Positions 16,738 to 25,426 of a stretch of DNA of 38,866 bases are shown piece by piece (positions within the stretch are counted from its first letter, which is position 1; every line of letters begins with the position of its first letter). The stretch covers positions 1 through 38,866 of the forward strand of contig JAQWPD010000054.1 in NCBI GenBank assembly GCA_029245525.1. Direction: 5' to 3'. This stretch comes from Gammaproteobacteria bacterium (GTDB taxonomy: Bacteria; Pseudomonadota; Gammaproteobacteria; Steroidobacterales; GCA-2729495). A model generated the notes under the pieces. The model saw nothing but the letters and a program-made list of their open reading frames with translations. It had not been told where the DNA came from and searched no databases. The position numbers and the translations under genes were made by a program.

Positions 16738-17691
16738 ATGGAGTTGCTTCAATACACACTGCGTAAATTGATCGCGGGCATTCCGCTGATTTTTGGTGTG
16801 ACCTTTATCAGCTTTTTGCTCATGGTGTACTTTGGGCCTGACAAAACGTATGACTTATTGGGCAAGAATCCGACAGAACAGCAGATCGCGGAGATACGGA
16901 GCGAGCTGGGCTATGACCAGCCCTTTGTGGCCCGCTACTTTAACTATGTTACCGAGCTGGCAACGCTGAATTTCGGGCGTTCGGAGTCCACGGGCGAAAA
17001 AGTTAGTGACCTGCTCGCCCGCACGATTCCTGTGTCGTTGGCGCTGGTAACACCTGGTTTTGTCTTGGGAAATCTGTTCGGTGTATTGCTGGCGTTATTT
17101 GCGGCTAGCAGGCGCGGCAGTTGGGTTGATAAAACCATTATGGGCTGCTCCGCGGTGGGTATGAGCATTAGCTTTCTAATCGCCATTATTGCTTTTCAAT
17201 TGGTGTTTTCATCGAGTTATGGCTTAGGTTGGTTTCCGGTGCGTGGTTGGAATATCCACAGCCCGCTTGATTACTTGCGCTATGTGACGGTGCCAACTCT
17301 GGCAACAGTGTTTGTGGCTCTGGGCTACAACACCCGCTTTTATCGTGCAGTTATTGTCGAGGAGCTGTCTCGTGATCACGTTCGGACCGCAAAAGCGTTT
17401 GGTGTATCACCGGCAAAAATTCTTTCGGTGCATGTGCTGAAAAATTGCGCGATTCCAATTATTACTCGTGTGGTTTTTTCGATCCCCTTTATTGTCATTA
17501 GCGGCAGTCTATTGCTCGAAACTTACTTCGGTATTCCGGGGGTGGGAAAAGTTGCATTCGATGCCATCACTACCGGCAATCAGCCGGTGCTTAAAGCTGT
17601 GGTTGGTTTGACCGCGGTGTTGTTTGTGCTGGCACAGATATTGACCGATATCCTGTATCGCGTGGCTGACCCGCGGGTCAGTCTTAACTGA
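16738..17691 (+). CDS. ABC peptide-type transporter permease (OppB/DppB class)
   Basis: A 317-residue inner-membrane permease with about six helices. MELLQYTLRKLIAGIPLIFGVTFISFLLM is the standard N-terminus of the OppB class, and SELGYDQPFVARYFNYV precedes the extracellular loop. The EAA loop that docks on the ATPase is VRTAKAFGVSPAKILSVHVLKN (about residues 217-238), with the conserved A-x-G-x-x-x spacing. It forms a heterodimer with the next gene product. AGG sits just before the ATG. The gene overlaps the next by one base. Confidence 0.93.
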   Translation: MELLQYTLRKLIAGIPLIFGVTFISFLLMVYFGPDKTYDLLGKNPTEQQIAEIRSELGYDQPFVARYFNYVTELATLNFGRSESTGEKVSDLLARTIPVSLALVTPGFVLGNLFGVLLALFAASRRGSWVDKTIMGCSAVGMSISFLIAIIAFQLVFSSSYGLGWFPVRGWNIHSPLDYLRYVTVPTLATVFVALGYNTRFYRAVIVEELSRDHVRTAKAFGVSPAKILSVHVLKNCAIPIITRVVFSIPFIVISGSLLLETYFGIPGVGKVAFDAITTGNQPVLKAVVGLTAVLFVLAQILTDILYRVADPRVSLN

Positions 17692-18581
17692 TGGCCGCGG
17701 CACCTGAAACTATTGCGCGTGTTGCCGCTCCGCCCCACCAGGGGCTTTGGTCCAAGGCCTTCCACAAGTTTTGTCGTGATCGTGCAGGGCTAGTGGGCCT
17801 TTGGGTTGTCGTGCTTTACGCCATTGTGGCGTTGGGCGTGTGGTTGGGCCTCTGGGCGAGCGATTGGGCCGAGGTTACCGGTCCAAAATGGGGCCCGGTA
17901 TCGGCCGAGCATTGGTTCGGCACCAATTTGATCGGTCAGGATATTTTTGCCCGTGCGCTGTACAGCACGCGAACCGCTTTTGAACTGGGGCTGGTGGTTG
18001 CCGTGCTGTCGACATTTGTTGGCGCTGTGTTGGGTGCCTTTGCCGGGTTTTTCAGCGGGGGTTGGATCGATGAGCTGGTGCTCTGGTTTATGGGTGTGAT
18101 TGATTCGATACCGTTTTATTTATTGGTGGCGGCGATAGCTTTTTCATTGGGAGACAGTCCCTACGCTATGTATATCGCAATGATTGCGACCTTTTGGGTC
18201 GGTACCAGTCGCCTGGTGCGCGGCGAAGTTATTAAGCTTAAAGAGCTTGAGTTTGTTGAGGCAGCGCATGCGATTGGCTTGAGTGAGGTGGCTATTATTT
18301 TTCGGCATATTCTGCCTAATACTTTTCACATTCTGCTGGTGCAGGCCACCATTACTTTTGTTGCTGCAATCAAGTCCGAAGTTATTTTAAGCTTTCTTGG
18401 TATCGGCATTCAGGATGGCATGAGCTGGGGGCTGATGATTGCGGAGAGCACCATTGAGGTGCTTGCCGGCTTCTTTAACAATTTTATTGCGGCATCACTG
18501 TTGATGTTCGGGCTGGTGATGGCGTTCAATATGTTCTCCGACGCGTTGCAGGATGCGTTGGACCCAAGGTCGGTCCGTTGA
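17691..18581 (+). CDS. ABC peptide-type transporter permease (OppC/DppC class)
   Basis: A 296-residue permease partner. The N-terminal WSKAFHKFCRDRAGLVGLWVV segment and HWFGTNLIGQDIFARALYSTRTAFELGLV are typical of the OppC class; the latter corresponds to the family pattern HPLGTDxxGRDxxSR. The EAA loop EFVEAAHAIGLSEVAIIFRHILPN (about residues 187-210) contacts the ATPases. It overlaps the previous gene by one base and the next by four, so translation of the set is probably coupled. Confidence 0.93.
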   Translation: MAAAPETIARVAAPPHQGLWSKAFHKFCRDRAGLVGLWVVVLYAIVALGVWLGLWASDWAEVTGPKWGPVSAEHWFGTNLIGQDIFARALYSTRTAFELGLVVAVLSTFVGAVLGAFAGFFSGGWIDELVLWFMGVIDSIPFYLLVAAIAFSLGDSPYAMYIAMIATFWVGTSRLVRGEVIKLKELEFVEAAHAIGLSEVAIIFRHILPNTFHILLVQATITFVAAIKSEVILSFLGIGIQDGMSWGLMIAESTIEVLAGFFNNFIAASLLMFGLVMAFNMFSDALQDALDPRSVR

Positions 18582-19564
18582 GCCGGCCAGTGCTGGAAGT
18601 GCGTGATCTTGCCGTGGAGTTCGATACGGAGCACGGCCGTGTGCGTGCCGTAAATAACGTGAGCTTCAGTGTCAATGCCGGCGAAGTGGTAGGCCTGGTG
18701 GGCGAATCCGGCTGCGGTAAGACCGTCACAGGCCTGTCGTTACTCGGGTTGGTGCCATCGCCGCCCGGCAAAGTGGTGCACGGGGAAATCCTTTTGGACG
18801 GGGATGATCTGTTGAAGCTCGACGAAGCCGGCATGCGGCGCATTCGTGGCAGCGAGGTTTCTATGATCTTTCAGGAGCCGATGACGGCGCTGAATCCCGT
18901 GCTAACCGTGGGTTATCAAATGACCGAGGTGCTGCGGCTGCACAAATCGCTTTCACAGCAGCAGGCCCGTCACGCGGCAATCGATATGCTCGGCATTGTG
19001 GGCATTCCGGCACCGTCGAAGCGAATTGATGAATACCCGCATGAGATGTCGGGCGGAATGCGTCAGCGCGTGATGATTGCTATGGCACTCAGCTGCGGAC
19101 CTAAACTGCTGATTGCGGATGAGCCAACCACGGCGCTGGATGTGACGACGCAGGCGCAGGTGTTGGATGAGATAGTCCGCTTGCAGCATCAGTTTGAGAT
19201 GGCCGTCATTCTCATTACTCACGATTTGGGGGTGGTGGCACAGACCTGCCAGCGTGCCTTGGTTATGTACTGCGGCCAATTGGTGGAAGCCGCGCCTATA
19301 AACTCGTTATTTGCGTCTCCCCTTCACCCTTATACCCAAGGGCTCATCGGTTCAATTCCGCGAATTCGTGAACACAAAATTGAGCGTCTCCCGGTTATTG
19401 AAGGCATGGTGCCTGATATTGCCGCGTTGCCGGACGGCTGTCATTTTGCCGATCGTTGCAACCGGGTGCAGGCTGATTGCCATGAGCGCAGTCCGGTATT
19501 AACGCCCTCGGCAGACGCCGGTGCGGTTGCCTGTTGGCACCCGCTGGAGCCGCAGCATGACTAA
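18578..19564 (+). CDS. ABC peptide-type transporter ATPase (OppD/DppD class)
   Basis: A 328-residue ATPase starting with TTG inside the stop region of the previous gene (TTGA overlap); no ATG exists near the family start [15 protein letters not shown]. Walker A is GESGCGKT (residues 42-49), the ABC signature is MSGGMRQR (157-164), Walker B is LLIADEP (177-183) and the switch His is in LITHDLG. The C-terminal oligopeptide-type extension has the Cys pattern CHFADRC...C. It drives transport together with the following ATPase. Confidence 0.94.
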   Translation: MSRPVLEVRDLAVEFDTEHGRVRAVNNVSFSVNAGEVVGLVGESGCGKTVTGLSLLGLVPSPPGKVVHGEILLDGDDLLKLDEAGMRRIRGSEVSMIFQEPMTALNPVLTVGYQMTEVLRLHKSLSQQQARHAAIDMLGIVGIPAPSKRIDEYPHEMSGGMRQRVMIAMALSCGPKLLIADEPTTALDVTTQAQVLDEIVRLQHQFEMAVILITHDLGVVAQTCQRALVMYCGQLVEAAPINSLFASPLHPYTQGLIGSIPRIREHKIERLPVIEGMVPDIAALPDGCHFADRCNRVQADCHERSPVLTPSADAGAVACWHPLEPQHD

Positions 19565-20540
19565 GCCATTGCTCGAGGTGCGCAATCTGGTCAAACACTT
19601 TCCGGTGCGCGGTGGCGGCTTTAGCGTCGTGCGGCAGCAGGTCAAAGCGGTTGACGATGTGAGTTTTACGCTGCTGCCCGGTCAGACTCTGGGCCTTGTT
19701 GGCGAGAGTGGCTGCGGCAAATCAACCTTGGGCCGGGCGCTGTTGCGTTTGCAGGAGCCCAATTCAGGGCAGATCTTTTTTGAAGGCCGCGATATATTGC
19801 AAATGAACCGCGCCGAGCTCAAGGCGCAACGACGCGATATGCAGATCATTTTTCAGGACCCGTTTGCGTCTTTAAGCCCTCGTCGAACGGTTGCGCAAAC
19901 GGTTTGCGAGCCATTGGATGTTCATGGCATAGGTTCCCCGTTAGAGCGGCGCAAGCGGGTTGAAGAGTTGATTGAATTAGTCGGCTTACGCGCGGCGGTT
20001 TTGAATCGTTACCCGCATGAGTTTTCAGGTGGGCAGAGACAGCGCATTGGTATTGCCCGGGCGTTGGCGTTGAACCCCAAGTTGATCGTTGCCGATGAGC
20101 CAGTATCGGCGCTGGATGTTTCGGTGCAGTCTCAGGTGTTAAATCTCATTAAAGATTTACAACGGCAATTGGGCGTGTCATTCATTTTTATTTCGCACGA
20201 CCTGGCGGTGATTCAGCACATTAGCGATGTGGTGGCCGTTATGTATCTTGGTCGCATTGTTGAACAGGCGGCTGTTAGCAGCCTGTACACAAGCCCTAAG
20301 CACCCTTATACCCAGGCGCTGTTATCGGCTGTACCTTCGCCACACCCGGCTAGCGGAGCAAAGCGAATCATTTTGCCTGGCGATGTGCCATCGCCAATTT
20401 CGCCACCGTCTGGCTGTGCATTTCACCCCCGCTGCCCCGCTGCGCAAGCAAAATGCCAAATAACTGAGCCGCAGCAAACAACGCTTCACAATGGCGGTCA
20501 CCAGCGCCATTTTGCGTGTCATTATCCGCTTGGCGACTAA
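19557..20540 (+). CDS. ABC peptide-type transporter ATPase (OppF/DppF class)
   Basis: A 327-residue ATPase. The start at 19557 fits the family opening [17 protein letters not shown] and overlaps the previous gene by eight bases; the frame is open 36 bases further but that lies inside the previous gene. Walker A is GESGCGKST (49-57), the signature FSGGQRQR (156-163), Walker B LIVADEP (176-182), and the switch His is in FISHDLAV. The C-terminal CAFHPRCP...C extension is typical for the class. It ends the six-gene transport operon; no clear terminator is visible before the convergent MFS gene 42 bases on. Confidence 0.94.
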   Translation: MTKPLLEVRNLVKHFPVRGGGFSVVRQQVKAVDDVSFTLLPGQTLGLVGESGCGKSTLGRALLRLQEPNSGQIFFEGRDILQMNRAELKAQRRDMQIIFQDPFASLSPRRTVAQTVCEPLDVHGIGSPLERRKRVEELIELVGLRAAVLNRYPHEFSGGQRQRIGIARALALNPKLIVADEPVSALDVSVQSQVLNLIKDLQRQLGVSFIFISHDLAVIQHISDVVAVMYLGRIVEQAAVSSLYTSPKHPYTQALLSAVPSPHPASGAKRIILPGDVPSPISPPSGCAFHPRCPAAQAKCQITEPQQTTLHNGGHQRHFACHYPLGD

Positions 20541-20582
20541 CCGTTTTTTGCCTGTTAGCTACGGCTCATCTGCGTATTGCAC

Positions 20583-21962
20583 CTAAACAACGTCTGCTTG
20601 CGATGCCTTTGGCGCGTTGCGTTTTAAGCCTAGAGAGACCAAAAAAATTACTGCAGCAAGTACGCCAAGCACCAGGAATGAGGCTTGGTACCCGGCAGTT
20701 CCCCCGCCTTTTGAGGTTGCCACGGCTCCGACAATCGCTGCACCGGAAAGCTGGCCGATGGCAAGAAATATATTCAGTAAGCCCTGTGCTGAGGCGCGAT
20801 CATCGGCGGTTGATTCCTCAATAATGATGTAGCGCAAGGGCGCTCCGAGTAGCGCAGCAAGACCGATGCCGGCGATAAGCCCTGCACCAATAAAGCTAAC
20901 AAACGTCAGCGGCATTAAGGCCCAGATCATTACGCCGACGACGATAAAGGCAATGGCCTGTTGAATGATGATGCCAGCGCCCAGTTTATCGACGGCTTTT
21001 CCAGCGAGAGGCGAGACCACCATCATTACAAATACGCCCGGCAACATCAGCCATGCCGCCATGCTCTCTGTTACCCCAAGCGATGCGACGGCAAGTGCCG
21101 GAAGAAACACCTGAGCGCATTCGATAGTGCCAACAACAGCAGCAATAATCATGACTAGGCGGATCTGCTTTGCAGCGAAAAATGAAGGCCGGATGATGGG
21201 GTCAGCGGCAGTCTTTTCATTTTTCCAGAAAGCCGGTAGCAGCACGATGCCCGTTATAAGAAATGGCCAGACAGCAAGCGTTTTAAGACTGGGCACCAGA
21301 TCAGCAGTATCGAGATTGGTAACACCAATGGCCAACCCAAGCAATAACGTCGTCAGCAAAACACCCCCTGCCCAGTCAAACGGCAGCGGGCTCGATTTGC
21401 CTGCTCGAGGAAGCAGTTTCCAGCCGGCTATTATCAGCGCAATGGCAATTGGGAGGTTAATAACGAACAGCCATTGCCATGAAAACTGCAACAGTATGCC
21501 GCCGAGAACAGGGCCGATCAGGAACGCCAGACCAAATACCGCACCGATAAGACCGAGCGCGCCGCCCTGCTTTTCTTTTGGGAAGGTGTCGCCGATCACG
21601 GCAGCAGCAACGGGGAAAATGCCGCTCGCACCGAAGCCCTGAACCGCCCGGCCGATCATTAGTATTTCCTGATTACCGGCAAGCACCAGCATTAGTGAGC
21701 CAATTCCGAAGCCCGACACACAAAGCACATAGATGAGCCGCCTGCCATGACGGTCGGACAGTTTTGCCAGCAGTGGTGTGCCAATAAGCTGAGCCAGGAC
21801 ATAGATATTGAATAGCCATGATAGCTGGCGGTTATCCAAGCCGAACTCGGCTTGGATTGCAGGCAGTGCCGGCCCGATGATGGCGAGATCAAGCGCGCCC
21901 ATCAAAACACCGACAAAAAGCAGGGCCATAACGGCCTTGGAGTTAGGGGCTCTGTCTGGCAT
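20583..21962 (-). CDS. MFS transporter, DHA2-like drug/solute exporter
   Basis: A 459-residue permease of the major facilitator superfamily. ALDLAIIGPALPAIQAEF and the loop KLSDRHGRRLIYV (motif A, G-x-x-x-D/R-x-G-R-R) are clear. GPVLGGILLQFSWQWLFVINLPIAI is motif C plus the W-x-W-x-F-x-I-N-x-P pattern of proton-driven drug exporters with 12-14 helices. The start at 21962 is preferred over an ATG 12 bases upstream, because that ATG's own bases provide a GGAG six bases before it. The gene is transcribed toward the ABC operon. The substrate cannot be predicted. It is 42 bases downstream of dctM and might be read from the same transcript. Confidence 0.88.
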   Translation of the reverse strand: MPDRAPNSKAVMALLFVGVLMGALDLAIIGPALPAIQAEFGLDNRQLSWLFNIYVLAQLIGTPLLAKLSDRHGRRLIYVLCVSGFGIGSLMLVLAGNQEILMIGRAVQGFGASGIFPVAAAVIGDTFPKEKQGGALGLIGAVFGLAFLIGPVLGGILLQFSWQWLFVINLPIAIALIIAGWKLLPRAGKSSPLPFDWAGGVLLTTLLLGLAIGVTNLDTADLVPSLKTLAVWPFLITGIVLLPAFWKNEKTAADPIIRPSFFAAKQIRLVMIIAAVVGTIECAQVFLPALAVASLGVTESMAAWLMLPGVFVMMVVSPLAGKAVDKLGAGIIIQQAIAFIVVGVMIWALMPLTFVSFIGAGLIAGIGLAALLGAPLRYIIIEESTADDRASAQGLLNIFLAIGQLSGAAIVGAVATSKGGGTAGYQASFLVLGVLAAVIFLVSLGLKRNAPKASQADVV

Positions 21963-22004
21963 ATACGACTCCATGGTTAACGCGCTGCGCCATTGTATGC
22001 GGCA

Positions 22005-23384
22005 CTAATAATTATTGCTGAGCAAGTTCGGTAACCAGCTAACGATTTCCGGCCATATTGCTAACATCCCTAGTGCCAGTAACTGAATGCCAATAAAGGG
22101 TATAACACCTTTGTAGATTGCCGATGTCGGGAGCTGTGGGGGCGCCACGCCGCGCAAATAGAACAGCGCAAAGCCAAACGGCGGCGTTAAGAACGAGGTT
22201 TGCAAATTGATCGCAATCATTATGCCAAGCCATACCGGATCAATTCCCATTGCCAGCAGCACCGGCCCGACGATGGGCACCACCACAAAAGTAATTTCGA
22301 TAAAATCGAGCACAAAGCCCAATAAGAACATCACCAGCATTACCAGCACAAAAGCGCTCACCTGCCCGCCCGGCAAGGCGCTTAAAAAACCACGAATGGC
22401 GTCGTCGCCTTCATAGCCGCGAAACACCAGTGAAAACATGGACGCGCCGACCAGAATTAGAAACACCATGCTGGTCACGCGGGTGGTATTGCGGGCTATC
22501 TCGCGGAGTCGGGTTAAATTAAGCTGCTTCTTGGTTCCGGCGAGCAGTAAGGCCCCCATCGCACCCACTGATGCCGCTTCAGTGGGTGTGGCAACGCCAG
22601 CAATAATAGAGCCGAGGACCGCTAGAATAAGTATCAGCGGCGGGAACAGCACCAGCGCCACGCGTTTTAGCAGACGGTCGGGGGGTGTGTCTGTTTTTGC
22701 GGTGGGCGGCATGGTTTCGGGCTTAAAAATGGCAAGCAGTGCCAGATAGCCCAAGTACAAGGCCACCAAGAGCAGACCCGGCACAACCGCACCAACAAAT
22801 AAATCACCAACGGATATGGTATCCGGCGCAAAGTTGCCTTGTTCCAGCTGTGCTTGTTGGTATGCGGATGACAGCACGTCGCCGAGCAGCACCAGAATAA
22901 TAGAGGGCGGAATAATCTGACCCAGTGTGCCTGAGGCACAAATAGTGCCGCAGGCCAGCGCCGGCGAGTAGCCGCGCTTGAGCATGGTGGGCAACGACAG
23001 CAGTCCCATCGTGACCACGGTGGCGCCAACAATGCCGGTACTTGCCGCCAACAACATACCCACAATAATGACAGCAAAGCCGAGACCGCCCGGGCGCGGG
23101 CCGATGCACTCGCTTAGCGTAGTCAGCAGGTCTTCAGCAATGCGGGCGCGCTCCAGCGTCACTCCCATCAGCACAAACAGCGGCACCGCAATGAGAGTTT
23201 CGTTATTCATAATGCCGAACAAGCGACTGGGCATGGTTTCGATAAAGGCGATTTCAAAGCCGCCACCGATGACGCCCCCAAGCGCAAACAGCAGCGCGGT
23301 GCCGGCGAGAGTAAACGCCACCGGGTAGCCAGCCAACAGCACCAGCACCACGGTAAAAAACATCAGAAATGCGTAGATGGCCAT
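22005..23384 (-). CDS. dctM: TRAP transporter large permease subunit DctM
   Basis: A 459-residue membrane protein with about 12 helices, the transport channel of a tripartite ATP-independent periplasmic transporter that uses a sodium gradient. Conserved segments include VLLAGYPVAFTLAG, VPLFVLMGVTLERARIAEDLL, STGIVGATVVTMGLLSLPTMLKRGYSPALACGTICASGTLGQIIPPSI and a C-terminal LQTSFLTPPFGFALFYLRG. The pattern fits the DctM branch that pairs with mannitol/chloroaromatic-type receptors. One base separates it from the upstream dctQ. No receptor gene is adjacent; the likely partner is at 13844-14941 on the other strand. Confidence 0.95.
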   Translation of the reverse strand: MAIYAFLMFFTVVLVLLAGYPVAFTLAGTALLFALGGVIGGGFEIAFIETMPSRLFGIMNNETLIAVPLFVLMGVTLERARIAEDLLTTLSECIGPRPGGLGFAVIIVGMLLAASTGIVGATVVTMGLLSLPTMLKRGYSPALACGTICASGTLGQIIPPSIILVLLGDVLSSAYQQAQLEQGNFAPDTISVGDLFVGAVVPGLLLVALYLGYLALLAIFKPETMPPTAKTDTPPDRLLKRVALVLFPPLILILAVLGSIIAGVATPTEAASVGAMGALLLAGTKKQLNLTRLREIARNTTRVTSMVFLILVGASMFSLVFRGYEGDDAIRGFLSALPGGQVSAFVLVMLVMFLLGFVLDFIEITFVVVPIVGPVLLAMGIDPVWLGIMIAINLQTSFLTPPFGFALFYLRGVAPPQLPTSAIYKGVIPFIGIQLLALGMLAIWPEIVSWLPNLLSNNY

Positions 23385-23385
23385 A

Positions 23386-23916
23386 TCAGTCGGCGGCTTT
23401 CGTGTTGCGGCCGCGCCTAATTGTTTGCAGCGACTGAACGAGCATAAGCACGCCTTGTAACAGCAGCAGCAAAGAGGCGGCCGGAATGAAGCTCTTCATT
23501 AGTGGTATCCACGGGTACGGCAGCCCGCCGGATTCGAAGCTGGTTTCGCCAATGGCCCAGGAAACGCTAACGTATTGCCAGCTAATCCAGGTAATGAAGC
23601 CCGTAAAGGGCAGCAGAAAGATCAGCGTGCCAAGCATATTGACCCAGGCCTTGTGAACCGCGGTCATATCCCGATAGAAAATATCGACGCGCACATGGGC
23701 ATCATCGGCAAGGGTGTATGCAGCACCCAGCATGAACACGGCCGCGTGCATCCAGGTAACGCTCTCCTGCATCCAGATCCAGCCGGTATCAAACCAGTAG
23801 CGCAACGCCACCAGCATGAACATCACGACAACCATCGCCAGCGTTAGCCAGCTAACGATTTCGCCGGTTTTGCGGATAAGCCCTTCTGTCAGCTGCAGTA
23901 AGACGTTGCTGCGCAT
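23386..23916 (-). CDS. dctQ: TRAP transporter small permease subunit DctQ
   Basis: A 176-residue protein with four predicted membrane helices. The segment VALRYWFDTGWIWMQESVTWMHAAVFMLGAAYTL (about residues 36-69) with W-x-x-E is the DctQ hallmark, followed by AHVRVDIFY. DctQ binds DctM and is required for transport in these systems. It starts only 10 bases after the trkH stop codon, so it is likely co-transcribed with trkA-trkH, an uncommon neighbour. Confidence 0.93.
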   Translation of the reverse strand: MRSNVLLQLTEGLIRKTGEIVSWLTLAMVVVMFMLVALRYWFDTGWIWMQESVTWMHAAVFMLGAAYTLADDAHVRVDIFYRDMTAVHKAWVNMLGTLIFLLPFTGFITWISWQYVSVSWAIGETSFESGGLPYPWIPLMKSFIPAASLLLLLQGVLMLVQSLQTIRRGRNTKAAD

Positions 23917-23926
23917 GGGTACAGGT

Positions 23927-25378
23927 TTAACGATTCCAAAAACTGCGCGAGACCAGTACGAGCAGCGTAAAGATTTCGAGGCGGCCTAACAGCATGGCCA
24001 GAATGCAGACCCATTTAGACAGGTTGCTGAGTCCACCAAAGCCGGTCGATATGTCGCCGAGACCCGGGCCAAGATTATTCAATGATGCCGCGATGGCAGA
24101 AAATGCCGTGACCTGATCAAGACCATCGGCCAACAGCACCACCATCATGAAGGCAAACAGCACAACGTAAACTGCAAAAAACCCCCACACCGATTCGATG
24201 ACTCTCTGGGCAATAACAATCTTGCCCAGTTTCACTGGAATTTCACCATTTGGGTGCACCAAGCGCTTCACTTCACGCACGCCCTGCAGATACAGCAGCA
24301 ACCAGCGGATCACCTTCATGCCGCCACCGGTAGAGCCGGCGCAGCCACCAATAAAGCTGCTAAAAATTAGAATTACCGGCAAGGCACCTGGCCATATCCA
24401 GAATTCATCGGTCGTAAAACCAGTGGTGGTTGCCACTGACACCACCTGAAACATGCCCCGGATTACTGTGTCACCGAGGCTGTCATACACATCGGTAACG
24501 TACAGATAGGTGAGCGTGACGGCGCAAATAGAGATCAGTAATTTTATGTAGGCGCGGAACTCCGGGTCAGCCAAGTAGCTGCGAAAGCTTTTGTCGCGCC
24601 AGGCCACAAAGTGCAATGAGAAATTCGCACCAGCGGCAATCATGAAAATAATCGCCACTAAGTCAATCAGGTCTGAATCAAAGTAGCCAATGCTTTGATC
24701 GTGAGTCGAAAACCCACCGATGGCGATTGTACTGAAGCTGTGACAGATGGCGTCGAACAGCGACATGCCGGCGCCCCAGTAGGCTAGCGCGCAGGCAATG
24801 GTTAAACCGACATAGATGTACCACAGCGCTTTGGCCGTTTCGGTAATTCGTGGGGTGAGCTTGCTGTCTTTCATGGGGCCGGGGGTTTCGGCCTTATACA
24901 GCGCCATTCCACCGACGCCGAGCATCGGCAGAATCGCCACGGCCAGAACAATAATACCCATGCCGCCCAGCCATTGCAGTTGCTGGCGATAGTAGAGAAT
25001 AGATCGCGGGAGATCGTCGAGGCCAGTGAGTACAGTGGCCCCGGTGGTCGTCAGTCCGGAAATCGACTCGAAGATTGCATCGGTAAAGCTCAGATCCGGA
25101 AGCTGGGCAAAGAACAAGGGCACCCCGCCCATGGCACCGAGCCCTAACCAGAAGGCGGCAACAATCAAAAAGCCGTCGCGAAGCCGAAGTTCCTCTATTT
25201 GATCACGCACCGGCAGCCACACCAGAGTGCCCACACCAAAGGTGACGGCAAAGCCATAAACAAATGCTGCCATCGCGCCATCGTTAAAATACCAGGAGAC
25301 CAAAACAGGGGGCAGCATGCTGAAGCTGAACAGCATTAGCAGAAGACCAAGTATTCGTTGTACTACTGTCAGATGCAT
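23927..25378 (-). CDS. trkH: Trk system potassium uptake protein TrkH
   Basis: A 483-residue membrane protein with the four-fold M-P-M channel-like repeat of the Trk/Ktr family. The first filter loop is visible in SISGLTTTGATV (about residues 105-116), and others in FSTIAIGGFSTHD, VATTTGFTTDEF and LNNLGPGLG. The loop Gly residues select potassium. GGCAGSTGGGMKVIRWLLL is another conserved segment. TrkH needs the cytosolic regulator TrkA, encoded 48 bases upstream. Confidence 0.96.
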   Translation of the reverse strand: MHLTVVQRILGLLLMLFSFSMLPPVLVSWYFNDGAMAAFVYGFAVTFGVGTLVWLPVRDQIEELRLRDGFLIVAAFWLGLGAMGGVPLFFAQLPDLSFTDAIFESISGLTTTGATVLTGLDDLPRSILYYRQQLQWLGGMGIIVLAVAILPMLGVGGMALYKAETPGPMKDSKLTPRITETAKALWYIYVGLTIACALAYWGAGMSLFDAICHSFSTIAIGGFSTHDQSIGYFDSDLIDLVAIIFMIAAGANFSLHFVAWRDKSFRSYLADPEFRAYIKLLISICAVTLTYLYVTDVYDSLGDTVIRGMFQVVSVATTTGFTTDEFWIWPGALPVILIFSSFIGGCAGSTGGGMKVIRWLLLYLQGVREVKRLVHPNGEIPVKLGKIVIAQRVIESVWGFFAVYVVLFAFMMVVLLADGLDQVTAFSAIAASLNNLGPGLGDISTGFGGLSNLSKWVCILAMLLGRLEIFTLLVLVSRSFWNR

Positions 25379-25426
25379 GCGTTCGTGCTATTCCGTATTA
25401 ACTCAGGTGCCGGCGGGTAAGATAAT

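Noticed and set aside
21127-21642. 171-codon open frame on the forward strand
   Set aside because: Antisense shadow of the MFS transporter gene with no recognisable motif.
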